Part shown: in pieces, positions 51,109 through 60,700 of the stretch
Numbering within the stretch: position 1 is the stretch's first letter
Layout: each line of letters begins with the position of its first letter
DNA from: Candidatus Aerophobota bacterium
GTDB taxonomy: Bacteria > Aerophobota > Aerophobia > Aerophobales > JAGGXI01
Direction: 5' to 3'
DNA length: 64,000 nucleotides
NCBI GenBank assembly: GCA_021163155.1
Contig: JAGGXI010000014.1
Span: forward strand, 1-64,000
Translations under genes and position numbers: made by a program
The notes under the pieces: generated by a model
The model's database searches: none
What the model saw: the letters and a program-made list of their open reading frames with translations, nothing else
What the model was told of the DNA's origin: nothing

Positions 51109-53241
51109 TCACTCTTTTAACCTTGCTGCCAGTTTTGTATATCTTTTAGCTATTTTGTTATTTTTTACTGCTATTGCCAAAGCTTTTGTTTGACCTATAA
51201 GGATGGCTAACTTTTTGGCTCTGGTTAGAGCAGTATACAAAAGGTTTCTTTGTAACATTATATAATGGGAAGTAATGACAGGCATTACTATAGCTGGATA
51301 TTCAGATCCCTGACTTTTATGAACACTTATAGCATAGGCTAAACAGATCTCAGCAATATCTGCCCCTTCATAAAGAACTTCTTTTTCGGAGAAGCGGACC
51401 CACAGTCTCTCCTCGCTTGAGTCTATATTACTTATCCTTCCTATATCTCCATTAAACACTTCCTTTTGATAGTTGTTTCTAAGTTGCATTACTTTATCCC
51501 CTATTTTAAATTTTGTTCTACCCCAGGAGAGAAAGTGACTATTTAAATTAAAAACATTTTGTAAATCCTGGTTTAATCTATCCACCCCAACAACTCCCCT
51601 ATAAAGAGGCGAGATAACTTGAACATCTTCTATAGGATCCAAACCAAAATATCTGGGAATCTCTTTTTTACAGAGATTTAATATCTTCTCTCTTACTTCC
51701 TCAGGCTCCTCTTTTACTAAAAAATAGAAGTCTCGCTTCGGAGAGCCTCTTAGATAAGGAAACTTTCCTTGATTTATTCGGTGAGCATTGACCACAATTA
51801 AACTTTTTCTTGCCTGACGAAAAATATGAGTTAATTTTACTGTTTTTATTCGGTCAGAGCTAATAATATCTTTAAGCACATTCCCCGCTCCTACCGCTGG
51901 AAGCTGATCATAATCTCCAACAAGGATGAGTCGGCAGGAAGGCTGAAGAGCACGTAAAAAAGCATACATCAGAAGAATATCCATCATAGAGGTCTCGTCC
52001 ACAATGAGAAATTCCGCAGCCAGTTTTCTCTTCTCGTTTCTTCCAAAACCTTTCTCTGGAGCAAACTCTAACAACTTATGTAAAGTAGATGCTCTTTCTC
52101 CTGTAGCTTCGGATAACCTTTTTGCCGCTCTTCCAGTAGGAGCAGCAAGAGAAGCCTTTATTTTTAACTGCTGAAGAATAAGAACAATAGACCTTAACGT
52201 CGTAGTCTTTCCTGTTCCTGGACCTCCCGTGAGGACCATTATTTTCTCAGTTAAAGCAGTCTTCACTGCTTCCATTTGCTCAATAGTAAGAATAATCCCC
52301 TGTTTCTTTTTAAGCCAATTGGTTAACTTTTCCCAGGAAATATTAAAAGCTTTTCCTTTGGTTTTCAAAAGTTCTGCTATTTTCCGAGCTGTTCCCTTTT
52401 CTGCATAATAAAAGGGAGGAAAATATACTGCATCATCCTCTGTTATTACTTTATTCTCTTTAACAAGACTCTGAATAGCTATCTTTATAGCCTCTACATC
52501 TACATTCAGCACTTTAGATGCTTTCTCTTTAAGGACATCCCGGGGAAGAAAAATATGACCTTCTCCAGCACTATCTGTAAGAACATATCTTATACCTGCT
52601 TTTATTCGTAAGAGAGAGGTCTCTTTTATCCCTAAATTAGCAGCAATGGAATCCGCAGTTTTGAATCCTATCCCAAAAATATCTTCAACCAGCTGGTAAG
52701 GGTTTTCTCTTAACTTCTCAATAGTTTCCTCTCCGTAAGCCTTGTATATCTTGACAGCAAATAGAGAACTTACTCCGTAAGAGTGAAGAAAAACCATTAT
52801 CTCTTTTATCTTTTCCTGTTCCCGTAAAGAGGAGGTTATTTTCTCCTTTCTTTTTGGTCCTATCCCTGGTACTTCTTCCAGCCTTTTTGGACTTTTCTCT
52901 ATTATCTCAAGAGAATCTTTTCCAAAATGGCCTACAATTCTGTCTGCAGTTACAGGACCAACTCCCTTAATCATTCCTGAACCGAGGTATTTTTTAATCC
53001 CTTCGATGGTAATGGGAGTCAGTTTCTTGTAAGTATTTATTTTAAACTGCTTTCCATACTTAGGATGGCCAACCCACCATCCTTCAATCTGCAAGGCTTG
53101 TCCGGAACTTGCCTCGGCTATATTTCCTACTAAAGTGAGAAGACGACCTGGATATCGGAGAGAAGAAAACCTGGCTACTAAATAATCATTCTTTGGATTA
53201 TAATAGACTATCCTTTCTATTGTTATCTCTATTTTTTCCAT
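51109..53241 (-). CDS. recD2: RecD2-type DNA helicase
   Basis: 710 residues. The N-terminal region has an OB-like start and helix-hairpin-helix repeats (IKKYLGSGMIKGVGPVTADRIV, LEEVPGIGPKRKEKI, DIFGIGFKTADSIAANLGI). The helicase core begins with the Walker A VLTGGPGTGKTTTLRSI near 340, then DETSMMD, GDYDQLPAVGAG and AYAISVHKSQGSEYP. RecD2 works without RecBC as a 5'-3' helicase in repair and replication-fork handling. Monocistronic, facing the thioredoxin gene across a short gap. Confidence 0.94.
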   Translation of the reverse strand: MEKIEITIERIVYYNPKNDYLVARFSSLRYPGRLLTLVGNIAEASSGQALQIEGWWVGHPKYGKQFKINTYKKLTPITIEGIKKYLGSGMIKGVGPVTADRIVGHFGKDSLEIIEKSPKRLEEVPGIGPKRKEKITSSLREQEKIKEIMVFLHSYGVSSLFAVKIYKAYGEETIEKLRENPYQLVEDIFGIGFKTADSIAANLGIKETSLLRIKAGIRYVLTDSAGEGHIFLPRDVLKEKASKVLNVDVEAIKIAIQSLVKENKVITEDDAVYFPPFYYAEKGTARKIAELLKTKGKAFNISWEKLTNWLKKKQGIILTIEQMEAVKTALTEKIMVLTGGPGTGKTTTLRSIVLILQQLKIKASLAAPTGRAAKRLSEATGERASTLHKLLEFAPEKGFGRNEKRKLAAEFLIVDETSMMDILLMYAFLRALQPSCRLILVGDYDQLPAVGAGNVLKDIISSDRIKTVKLTHIFRQARKSLIVVNAHRINQGKFPYLRGSPKRDFYFLVKEEPEEVREKILNLCKKEIPRYFGLDPIEDVQVISPLYRGVVGVDRLNQDLQNVFNLNSHFLSWGRTKFKIGDKVMQLRNNYQKEVFNGDIGRISNIDSSEERLWVRFSEKEVLYEGADIAEICLAYAISVHKSQGSEYPAIVMPVITSHYIMLQRNLLYTALTRAKKLAILIGQTKALAIAVKNNKIAKRYTKLAARLKE

Positions 53242-53351
53242 AATAGTTTTTTAATTTTTCCTTATCTTTAGTATAATCTAAATTTTATAGCAATCCGAAA
53301 GTAAGTCAAACTCGACTTTCCAACAATTGAGCCTGGATTTGATGCGAATGC

Positions 53352-53380
53352 TTGATAATGTTTAAAATTTTTAGTATAAT
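53352..53380 (+). promoter_or_regulatory. Promoter of the thioredoxin gene
   Basis: TTGATA, 17 bases, TATAAT. The start near 53387 gives a leader of about 105 bases to the ATG at 53493. The ATG at 53352 and its extra 47 residues overlap this promoter and are not credible. Confidence 0.6.
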
Positions 53381-53492
53381 AATGACTAAAGGTTACACTG
53401 GTAATATTAAACAATTAAGGCTATGGAAATTTTTTAATAAATTTTCTAAAAATATAAAAGTAAATAATAAGTTATACTGGACGGAGGAAAAA

Positions 53493-53822
53493 ATGAATAA
53501 AAAGGTAATTTTTAATCAAGACAGCTGGGAAGAAAAGGTTTTGAATTCAAATCTTCCGGTAATGGTAGATTTTTGGGCTGAATGGTGCGCTCCTTGCCAT
53601 ATAATAGCCCCTTTAATAGAAAAAATGGCTGAAGAATATCAAGATAAAGTCAAGGTAGGCAGATTAAATGTAGACGAAAATCCTAATATTGCAACTAAAT
53701 ATAAAATTAGAGGTATACCCACTCTTTTATTTTTCAAAAATGGTCAAGTAGTAGATCAAGTTGTGGGGGTAACTCCAGAGTATGTACTAAATAAAAAATT
53801 AAAAAATTTAACAAATCAGTAA
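53493..53822 (+). CDS. Thioredoxin
   Basis: 109 residues from the ATG at 53493, preceded by CGGAGG. Active site DFWAEWCAPCH with Cys32 and Cys35; most thioredoxins read WCGPC, but CAPC is also found. Cis-Pro motif RGIPTLLFF near 74. A general reductant of disulfides in the cytoplasm; no signal peptide. It stands 16 bases before the ABC-F gene and may be co-transcribed with it. Confidence 0.94.
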   Translation: MNKKVIFNQDSWEEKVLNSNLPVMVDFWAEWCAPCHIIAPLIEKMAEEYQDKVKVGRLNVDENPNIATKYKIRGIPTLLFFKNGQVVDQVVGVTPEYVLNKKLKNLTNQ

Positions 53823-53838
53823 ATTTCAAGAGGTATTT

Positions 53839-55740
53839 ATGCTCCTAATAAGAGGAGACAATATATCAAAGTCTTACGGCGATAAACTTATTATAAAAGA
53901 GAGCTCTTTTCAAATAAGCGAGAAGGAAAAGATCGGGCTTATTGGAGCTAATGGAGTAGGCAAGACTACTCTTTTAAAAATTATTTCAGGAGAGATTGAA
54001 CCCGATAATAAAGGAAAAATTGTTAAAAAAAAGAACTTAAATATTGGTTATTTAACCCAGGAAATAAACCTTAATCCTAAGAATACTCTTTATAATGAGG
54101 GAATAAAGACATTTAATGAAACCCTGATGATTAAAGAAAAGATGGACAACTTAACCAAAATAATGGAAAAAGAGAAAGACAATCTTAATAAAGCTATCAG
54201 GGAATATGGAGAGCTGCAAGAAAAATTTGAGAATAGTGGTGGATACACTTATGAAGCTCGATTAAAAGCTGTGTTCTATGGACTCGGTTTTAAAAAGAGT
54301 GACTGGAGAAGATTGGTGGAACATCTTAGTGGGGGAGAAAAATGCCGACTTGCTTATGCTAAACTCTTTTTGAGAGAACCCCATTTATTATTATTGGATG
54401 AACCTACCAATCATCTTGATATTGAGGCAACTGAGTGGCTGGAGAAATATCTGATAGACTATGAAGGAGCAATGGTAGTTATTTCTCATGATAGATACTT
54501 TTTGGATAGAGTTGTGCAAAAAATCTGGGAACTTGAAGGAAAAGAGCTAAAACACTACTCAGGGAACTACACCCATTACTTAAAAGAGAAAGAAGAAAAA
54601 ATTAAACAGCAAGAAAAAAGATATAAACTCCAGGAAAGGGAAATTAGCCGTCAGGAGGAGTTTATTAAAAAAAATATTGTTGGCCAGACAACAAAACAAG
54701 CCCAAAGTCGAAGAAAGATGCTCAATAAGATGGATAGGATTGAAAGACCTCAAAGAGAGAAAAAAATAGCTATTAGTTTCTCGCCCAAATTGCGGGGAGG
54801 AAATAAAGTGCTTGAAGTCTCTCGTCTCACCAAATCTTTTAAAGAAAAACTCCTCTTTAAAAATCTAAGCCTTAAGATAGAAAGAGGTGAGCGTATAGGA
54901 ATTATAGGACCTAATGGAACAGGGAAGACTACTTTATTAAAAATAGTTATAGGAAAGGAGAAGTCTAACGGGGGCGAGGTAAAAGTAGGCAAAGGAATTA
55001 AGATAGGATATTATGACCAGCATTTAGCAGAACTTAATCCTGAAAATTCTGTTCTAAAAGAGATATGGTCAATAAATCCTGAAATGAAGATTGAGAAGGC
55101 ACGCTCATTCTTAGGAAGATTTCTATTTACTCAAGAAGACGCATTTACTTCTGTAAAGAATTTAAGTGGAGGAGAAAAGGCGAGAGTGCTTTTAGCTAAG
55201 ATAATGTTATCTGGGGTAAATTTTCTTATCCTTGATGAGCCAACAAATCATCTCGATATAAGCTCGAGAAGAATTTTAGAAAAAGCTCTTGTAGATTATG
55301 AGGGGACTATTCTGGTTGTCTCCCATGATAGATATTTTCTGGATAAAATAGTAGAAAAGATTATCTATTTTGGCAAAGGTAGTAATGTAGAGATTTATTC
55401 GGGAAATTACTCTTACTTTTTAGAGAAAAAAAGAGAGAAAGAAAAACTACTAAAAGAAGAAAAAAAGCCAAAAAAGGTAAAAATAAAGAGGGCTAAAAGA
55501 AAGTCCCCCAAAAGAGTCTCCATATTATCCAGTTTTAAGGAAATCGAAGATAAAATTATCTTCTTAGAAAAAGAGAAGGAGAAGATAACCCAAGAATTGG
55601 AAAAAAATGAAATTTATCAGGATACAAAAAAGTTAAATAATTTAATTGGGAAATATCAAGAACTTTCCCAAAAACTGGACATTTTCTACGACGAATGGGA
55701 GAGAAGCGCCTTATCTTTAAAGGGATTCGCAAAGACTTAG
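53839..55740 (+). CDS. ABC-F family ribosome-associated ATPase
   Basis: 633 residues with two ABC ATPase domains and no membrane segment. Walker A GANGVGKTT (about 36) and GPNGTGKTT (about 356); signatures LSGGEKCRLAYAKL and LSGGEKARVLLAK; Walker B LLLLDEPTNHLD and FLILDEPTNHLD. The linker between domains is basic and Gln-rich (KRYKLQEREISRQEEF), and the C-terminus is a coiled coil (IEDKIIFLEKEKEKITQELEKNEI), as in the Uup group. ABC-F proteins act on the ribosome at stalls or antibiotic sites; the exact member is not named here. Confidence 0.92.
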   Translation: MLLIRGDNISKSYGDKLIIKESSFQISEKEKIGLIGANGVGKTTLLKIISGEIEPDNKGKIVKKKNLNIGYLTQEINLNPKNTLYNEGIKTFNETLMIKEKMDNLTKIMEKEKDNLNKAIREYGELQEKFENSGGYTYEARLKAVFYGLGFKKSDWRRLVEHLSGGEKCRLAYAKLFLREPHLLLLDEPTNHLDIEATEWLEKYLIDYEGAMVVISHDRYFLDRVVQKIWELEGKELKHYSGNYTHYLKEKEEKIKQQEKRYKLQEREISRQEEFIKKNIVGQTTKQAQSRRKMLNKMDRIERPQREKKIAISFSPKLRGGNKVLEVSRLTKSFKEKLLFKNLSLKIERGERIGIIGPNGTGKTTLLKIVIGKEKSNGGEVKVGKGIKIGYYDQHLAELNPENSVLKEIWSINPEMKIEKARSFLGRFLFTQEDAFTSVKNLSGGEKARVLLAKIMLSGVNFLILDEPTNHLDISSRRILEKALVDYEGTILVVSHDRYFLDKIVEKIIYFGKGSNVEIYSGNYSYFLEKKREKEKLLKEEKKPKKVKIKRAKRKSPKRVSILSSFKEIEDKIIFLEKEKEKITQELEKNEIYQDTKKLNNLIGKYQELSQKLDIFYDEWERSALSLKGFAKT

Positions 55741-55763
55741 ACGCAAAAAAGAGAGGAATAATT

Positions 55764-56750
55764 ATGAGTTTAAATATTTTATCCAGAAATGAAATTTTTT
55801 CGAAAGAGGCAAAATGGCGGCACCCAGGAGGTTCAGAATACCTGACTATGTACTCCAGTGTTTTTGGAGGGGTGGTAACAGACCCTTCCTTAATGGTGAT
55901 CCCCATAGACGACCATATAGTACACCGTGGAGATGGTATTTTTGAAGCTTGTAAATGTGTAAATGGATATATCTACAATTTTGATGCTCACCTATCCAGA
56001 TTACGAAGGTCTGCAGAGTTAATCTCTCTAAAACTACCCTTTAACCTGAATCAAATCAAACAGATTGCTATAGAAACTGTAGCTATAACAGGTGTTAAAG
56101 ATTGCAATTTGCGTATTTTTATTTCTCGGGGAATAGGGGGATTCAACTGTGAGCCAAAGGAGTGCCACAAAAGCAACCTTTATATCGTTGTTGTAAAAAC
56201 TGCGCCTCCCCCACCCCATTTTTATACCAAAGGAGTGTCTGTAGCAACAAGCCGAATTCCTACTAAACCACTCTTTTTTGCTCAAGTTAAATCCTGCAAT
56301 TATTTGCCTAATGCAATGATTGATATGGAAGCAGAACGAAATAAGGTAGATTTTGCCATTACGCTTGACCAGCAAGGATATCTGGCAGAGGCAGCAACCA
56401 AAAGTGTAGCCATTGTGAGCAGACAAAAGGTATTCATCTACCCCAAGTTTGACAATATTCTTAAAGGCACCACCTTGCTAAGAGCAGTTGATTTTGCTAA
56501 AGACTTGATTGAAAAAAGAGATTTAAAGGGAATTTCATGCACAAATATTTCGAGAGAAGAGGCCTATAATAGTTCAGAGATGCTTTTATTTAGCACTACT
56601 CCCAATGTGCTTCCCATAGTCAAATACGATGGAAAAGCAATTGGCAACGGAAAACCAGGACCTATCTTTCGCCAATTACAAGAACTTTTTCAAAAAGATA
56701 TAAGAGAAAATAAAAAGATTCTCACGCCCATTTTTAAAAAGCAAAAGTAA
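55764..56750 (+). CDS. Class IV PLP aminotransferase (branched-chain/D-amino-acid type)
   Basis: 328 residues from the ATG at 55764, preceded by AGAGAGG; a longer frame begins inside the ABC-F gene. Fold type IV marks: HIVHRGDGIFEACKCVNGYIYNFDAHLSRL, PLP Lys176 in FAQVKSCNYLPNAM, and GYLAEAATKSVAIV. The family covers branched-chain and D-amino-acid aminotransferases and 4-amino-4-deoxychorismate lyase. The order DGIFEAC..NFDAHLSRL and lack of a BCAT EAG..NIF..C signature point to the broad D-amino-acid or PabC-like group; the substrate is open. Confidence 0.85.
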   Translation: MSLNILSRNEIFSKEAKWRHPGGSEYLTMYSSVFGGVVTDPSLMVIPIDDHIVHRGDGIFEACKCVNGYIYNFDAHLSRLRRSAELISLKLPFNLNQIKQIAIETVAITGVKDCNLRIFISRGIGGFNCEPKECHKSNLYIVVVKTAPPPPHFYTKGVSVATSRIPTKPLFFAQVKSCNYLPNAMIDMEAERNKVDFAITLDQQGYLAEAATKSVAIVSRQKVFIYPKFDNILKGTTLLRAVDFAKDLIEKRDLKGISCTNISREEAYNSSEMLLFSTTPNVLPIVKYDGKAIGNGKPGPIFRQLQELFQKDIRENKKILTPIFKKQK

Positions 56751-56767
56751 AAAAACAAAATTGCCAT

Positions 56768-56860
56768 GAGGCCCCTGAAAAACCTCCAGGGCCCTCAATT
56801 TGTGTAATTTGGATTTTTATCTGCGAAATCAGAGATTTTTGACTTTTTTAGAAATCTCTA
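56768..56860. repeat. Double-hairpin repeat, family B, copy 3
   Basis: First stem GAGGCCCCTG / CAGGGCCCTC (9 of 10 pairs), again around an AAAAACCTC loop; the changed bases in both arms relative to copy 2 look like paired changes. Linker TGTGTAATTTGGATTTTTAT and the second hairpin (CAGAGATTT..GAAATCTCT) are retained. It may also act as the terminator of the aminotransferase gene. Confidence 0.75.
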
Positions 56861-56870
56861 TAAAAGTTGG

Positions 56871-56898
56871 TTGACAATTCTAAAAAATTGTATATAAT
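56871..56898 (+). promoter_or_regulatory. Promoter of the ROK regulator gene
   Basis: TTGACA, a 16-base spacer, TATAAT, directly after repeat B copy 3. Leader about 70 bases to the ATG at 56976. Confidence 0.6.
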
Positions 56899-56975
56899 AA
56901 GGTCAATACTTGATTCAATGAAGAAAGTAACCCTTCATCCTTAAGAAATAAAAAATACAACATATAGGAAACAAA

Positions 56976-58238
56976 ATGGATAATATTCGTCGCGGAAATA
57001 GACAATTAATTAAAGAACTAAACAGAACCTTTGTGGTCAACACTATTTTAAAATATGAACCTATTTCCCGAACAAAAATTGCTGAACTTACAGAACTCAG
57101 TCTTTCCACAGTCTCTAATATTGTAGCCTCGTTAATAGAAAAGGGATTGGTGCAAGAAACAGGAGAAGATAAATCTAAAGGAGGACGGAAACCTATAATG
57201 CTTGAACTAAATCCGAGAATAGGATTAGCAATAGGGATAAAGATTGGTCTGGATGGCATTGTTGCAGCATTAGTTAATTTAAAAGGCACTGTTTTATACC
57301 AAATTTCCCGCTCTATTCCTCCCAAAAAAGACAAAAAAAATGTAATTAAGAGCGTTGTAGAGGTAATTAGAAATCTAGTTAAGGAAGCTCGGATAGACTT
57401 TGGTCATGTTATTGGATGCGGGATAGGAGTATCAGGACTGGTAGATAGCAGTTGCGGAGCTTTGATTTATTCTGCTATTTTAGGTTGGAAGAATATACAA
57501 TTTAAAAAACTTTTGGAGAAAGAATTTAATATTCCCGTTTTTGTGGATAAGGATGTAAATGCTTTAGCTTTAGGAGAAAGGCGATACGGTGCTGCTCGGG
57601 GAATCAATAATTTTGTCTGTATAACAATTGGCACAGGAATTGGTGCAGGAATTATATTAAATGGAGAAATATACCATGGTAACTCTGGAGGAGCAGGGGA
57701 ATTAGGGCATACAATAATAGATAAGAATGGACCTTTATGCTACTGTGGTAAACATGGCTGTCTGGAAACTTTTTCTTCCGAGAGCTTCATCATTAAAGAG
57801 GCAAAAAAAGCACTGATTAAAGGGGAAAAAACACTCATAAAAAATCTTCTGAATAATAACGATTTAGATAATCTTTCAGTATCTACCATTATAGAGGCTG
57901 CATATAAGGGAGATACAATAGCTAAGAATATCTTTGAACAAGCAGGCAAAAACTTAGGTATTGGAATTAGTAATTTTATTAACATTGTTGACCCGGAAAT
58001 GATTCTTATGGAGGGAAGAGGAATGGAAGCAGGTAAATTTATTCTCCGTCCTATGCAAAAAGCTATTAAAGAAAATTCCCTCTTAAAAAAGGATATCAAA
58101 ATTTTTTCTTCCCGGTTAGGGAAAAAAGGCTGGGTTATTGGGGCAGCAGAATTAGTTCTTAAGGAAATATTTAAAGCTCCCATTTTTAAATCTAAAAAGA
58201 AAGATAAAATTAGGTCCACTGTTGCTCAATGGGTTTAA
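56976..58238 (+). CDS. ROK-family transcriptional regulator
   Basis: 420 residues. An N-terminal winged helix-turn-helix (about 17-62: TILKYEPISRTKIAELTELSLSTVSNIV) precedes a ROK sugar-kinase-like domain with DKDVNALALGERRYG, ITIGTGIGAGIILNGEIYHG and the zinc motif His245...CYCGKHGC (Cys255, Cys257, Cys262). It is a NagC/XylR-type repressor that responds to a sugar. It lies just before a sugar ABC transporter and TreT, and so probably controls them. Confidence 0.92.
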   Translation: MDNIRRGNRQLIKELNRTFVVNTILKYEPISRTKIAELTELSLSTVSNIVASLIEKGLVQETGEDKSKGGRKPIMLELNPRIGLAIGIKIGLDGIVAALVNLKGTVLYQISRSIPPKKDKKNVIKSVVEVIRNLVKEARIDFGHVIGCGIGVSGLVDSSCGALIYSAILGWKNIQFKKLLEKEFNIPVFVDKDVNALALGERRYGAARGINNFVCITIGTGIGAGIILNGEIYHGNSGGAGELGHTIIDKNGPLCYCGKHGCLETFSSESFIIKEAKKALIKGEKTLIKNLLNNNDLDNLSVSTIIEAAYKGDTIAKNIFEQAGKNLGIGISNFINIVDPEMILMEGRGMEAGKFILRPMQKAIKENSLLKKDIKIFSSRLGKKGWVIGAAELVLKEIFKAPIFKSKKKDKIRSTVAQWV

Positions 58239-58239
58239 A

Positions 58240-58338
58240 AAACCTTTGAAAAAACCTCCAGAGTTCTCTGATTACACAGATTTTTAAAAATGATTACACT
58301 GATTTATCAGAGATTTCTGACCTTTTTAGAAATCTCTA
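58240..58338. repeat. Family B repeat, variant copy 4
   Basis: CCTTTGAAAAAACCTCCAGAG followed by TTCTCTGATTACACAGATTT, ACACTGATTT and TCAGAGATTTCTGA..TAGAAATCTCT. The central part is shared with the copy at 41203; the end hairpin is shared with copies 1-3. It occupies the ROK-to-binding-protein gap. Confidence 0.65.
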
Positions 58339-58370
58339 AAAGAAGTAAAAATTTAAATGATAAGGAGGTG

Positions 58371-58442
58371 ATGAATCTTAAAAACAGAGAGATCGTTCTT
58401 TTTGTAAGGAAAATATACATAGAAGGAGGAAAAGATGTATAA
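58371..58442 (+). CDS. Possible 23-residue leader peptide before the binding-protein gene
   Basis: AAGGAGGTGAT, almost the full complement of the 16S rRNA tail, ends at an ATG at 58371 that opens a 23-codon frame (MNLKNREIVLFVRKIYIEGG..). Its TAA at 58440 overlaps the first codons of the solute-binding-protein gene (ATGTATAA). Against it: the ribosome site is only 2 bases from the ATG. Could be a coupling or attenuation leader, or just a spare ribosome-binding site. Confidence 0.3.
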   Translation: MNLKNREIVLFVRKIYIEGGKDV

Positions 58443-59712
58443 AAAATTTTTAACTTTCATAATGGTGATATTATTGGTTGGTGTAGTTGCGGTTCCTGCT
58501 TTTGCCCAACAAAAAACTGTAAGCATACTTGGTGTATGGGGAGGTCATGAGAAGGATGCGTTTATAAAGACACTGGAACCATTTGAGGCAGCAACTGGTA
58601 TTAAGGTAGAATTTACAGGAACACGCGACCTTCCGGCTGTGTTAACCACACGGGTAGCTGCTGGTAATCCACCTGATATCTCTATCTTACCCAATCCTGG
58701 TCAGATGGAGGATTTAGCTAAAATTAAAGTATTAGTTGATTTAAGTACCTTTATGAATATGGACAAGCTGCAAAGTGATTATGCGAAAACCTGGCTTAAT
58801 TTAGGAAGCTATAAAGGGAAACTTTATGGTATCTACACTGGGGTAAGTCTTAAGAGCCTTGTCTGGTATAATCCTAAGGCATTCAAAGAGGCTGGATATA
58901 AAGTACCTAAAACTTGGGATGAGTTGATTGCTCTCTCCGACAGAATTGTTGCTGATGGCAAAGCTCCCTGGTGTATTGGCCTTGAAAGCGGTGCTGCCAG
59001 TGGCTGGCCAGGAACCGATTGGATTGAGGATATCATGCTTCGAACCGCTGGACCGGAAGTCTACGACAAATGGGTTAACCACGAGATTTCATGGACAAGC
59101 CCTCAGGTAAAGCATGCCTTTGAACTCTTTGGTAAGATTGCTTGCAATGAGAAATATTTGTATGGAGGAACAGCAACTGAGCTCACTGCCAACTTTGGTG
59201 ATTCCCCAAATGCTTTGTTCACTAGCCCACCATCTGCTTATATGCACAAACAGGCAACCTTTATCACGAGTTTTATCCTCAAGTATAATCCGAATTTAAT
59301 CCCAGGCATAGATTTCACTTTCTTTTCATTTCCACCAATTGACCCGAAGTATGGTGCCCCGGCATTAGGAGGAGCTAATGTATTTGTTATGTTCAATGAT
59401 ACCCCAGAGGCCGAAGCTCTTATGCGGTACTTAGCTACGCCTGGTTTTGAAGAGATTTTAGTTGCTGAAACTGGTTGGCTCTCAGCTAATAGACGGGTGA
59501 GTTTAGGGGCCTATCCCGATGAACTTACCCGCAAGGCTGCTCAGATATTAATCCAGGCTCCAAGCTTTCGCTTTGATGGGTCTGATTTAATGCCTGCCTC
59601 TATAGGTTCTGGCTCATTCTGGACTGGTATACTGGATTATGTTGGTGGTGAAAATCTTGGCACAGTTCTTAAAAAGATTGAAGACAGTGCTGTTGAGGCT
59701 TATAAGAAATAA
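58435..59712 (+). CDS. ABC sugar-binding protein (alpha-glucoside type)
   Basis: 425 residues. Signal peptide at about 1-24 (LTFIMVILLVGVVAVPAFAQQ). Family 1 extracellular solute-binding pattern: VSILGVWGGHEKDAF, PPDISILPNPGQMEDLAK, YGIYTGVSLKSLVWYNPKAFKEAGYKVPKTWDELI. This resembles AglE/alpha-glucoside binding proteins. It binds sugar outside the cytoplasmic membrane for the two permeases downstream. AAGGAGG precedes the ATG. The ligand is not shown; trehalose or maltose fits the TreT neighbour. Confidence 0.9.
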   Translation: MYKKFLTFIMVILLVGVVAVPAFAQQKTVSILGVWGGHEKDAFIKTLEPFEAATGIKVEFTGTRDLPAVLTTRVAAGNPPDISILPNPGQMEDLAKIKVLVDLSTFMNMDKLQSDYAKTWLNLGSYKGKLYGIYTGVSLKSLVWYNPKAFKEAGYKVPKTWDELIALSDRIVADGKAPWCIGLESGAASGWPGTDWIEDIMLRTAGPEVYDKWVNHEISWTSPQVKHAFELFGKIACNEKYLYGGTATELTANFGDSPNALFTSPPSAYMHKQATFITSFILKYNPNLIPGIDFTFFSFPPIDPKYGAPALGGANVFVMFNDTPEAEALMRYLATPGFEEILVAETGWLSANRRVSLGAYPDELTRKAAQILIQAPSFRFDGSDLMPASIGSGSFWTGILDYVGGENLGTVLKKIEDSAVEAYKK

Positions 59713-59721
59713 GTTAAAGAT

Positions 59722-59760
59722 AGTTGAGGGGGAGTGTTTTACATTTCCCCTCAACTTTTA
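59722..59760 (+). terminator. Hairpin after the binding-protein gene
   Basis: AGTTGAGGGG and CCCCTCAACT pair perfectly over 10 bases with a 15-base loop, followed by TTTTA. A strong stem directly after a binding-protein gene and before its permeases is the usual partial-termination or RNA-stabilising arrangement that gives more binding protein than permease. Confidence 0.75.
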
Positions 59761-59833
59761 ATCTACGATAGCCAAATTTAATTTACCATTATAGCCTATA
59801 GTATAGGCTCTTTAGATAAAAGAGAGGTAAGGT

Positions 59834-60700
59834 ATGCATACAAAATCATCTACTCCCTGGTTATATCTTGGGCCAGCGTTAGCTATATTAACCTTCTTTT
59901 TGATTTATCCTTCCGTAAATACAATTTATCTTTCCTTCTTTGGTAAAAACTCCAGGAGCTTTGTTGGAGCAAAAAACTATGTTTATGTCTTCACCAATAG
60001 GACTATGCTAACAGCTCTTCGGAATAATGCTCTGTGGGTAGCAATTTTTGTCCCCTCGACTGTATTTCTGGGATTAATCTTTGCTGTGATGCTGGATCGT
60101 GTAAAATATGAGACAGTTATCAAATTTATTATCTTTATGCCTATGGCAATATCCTTTGTTGGCGCCAGCGTGATATGGAAGTTTGTTTACGCCTACCGAC
60201 CAGCCTCTGCCCCACAAATCGGACTTCTCAATGCTTTTCGGGGAATTTTCCATTTTATCCCCCTGCCCTGGCTGATTGAAAGACCATTAATTAATAATTT
60301 TTGCCTTATTGTCGTTGGAGTATGGGTATGGACAGGATTTTGTATGGTTATACTATCAGCTTCGTATAAAAGTCTTCCTAAACAGTTATTAGAGGCAGCT
60401 CGCATTGATGGAGCTAACGAGTGGAAGGTTTTTTGGAAAATCATCTTTCCCCTGATGATACCGACCATCACTGTGCTTATCACCACACAGGTAATAAATG
60501 TGCTAAAGGTATTCGACATTGTCTACGTTATGACCAACGGTAACTTCGGCACAGAAGTCATTGCCAATAGGATGTATAAGGAGATGTTTAATTTCAGAAA
60601 CTTTGGAAGAGCGAGCACTATCGCTGTAGTTCTCCTCTTATTTATTCTTCCAATAATGCTGGTTAATCTCAATAGGTTCAGACGGCAGGGGGCAAAATAA
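59834..60700 (+). CDS. Sugar ABC transporter permease (MalF-type)
   Basis: 288 residues with about six membrane segments (first at about 9-30). The EAA loop that touches the ATPase is present as EAARIDGANEWKVFWKIIFPLM. PSTVFLGLIFAVMLD and ALLEN.. spacing are typical of MalF-like proteins. It pairs with the MalG-type gene, which starts in the last base of this one. No MalK-type ATPase is encoded in the window; a shared ATPase elsewhere is likely. Confidence 0.92.
   Translation: MHTKSSTPWLYLGPALAILTFFLIYPSVNTIYLSFFGKNSRSFVGAKNYVYVFTNRTMLTALRNNALWVAIFVPSTVFLGLIFAVMLDRVKYETVIKFIIFMPMAISFVGASVIWKFVYAYRPASAPQIGLLNAFRGIFHFIPLPWLIERPLINNFCLIVVGVWVWTGFCMVILSASYKSLPKQLLEAARIDGANEWKVFWKIIFPLMIPTITVLITTQVINVLKVFDIVYVMTNGNFGTEVIANRMYKEMFNFRNFGRASTIAVVLLLFILPIMLVNLNRFRRQGAK

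Noticed and set aside
53352-53492. N-terminal extension of thioredoxin
   Set aside because: The extra 47 residues overlap a clear promoter and lack a ribosome site; the ATG at 53493 has one.
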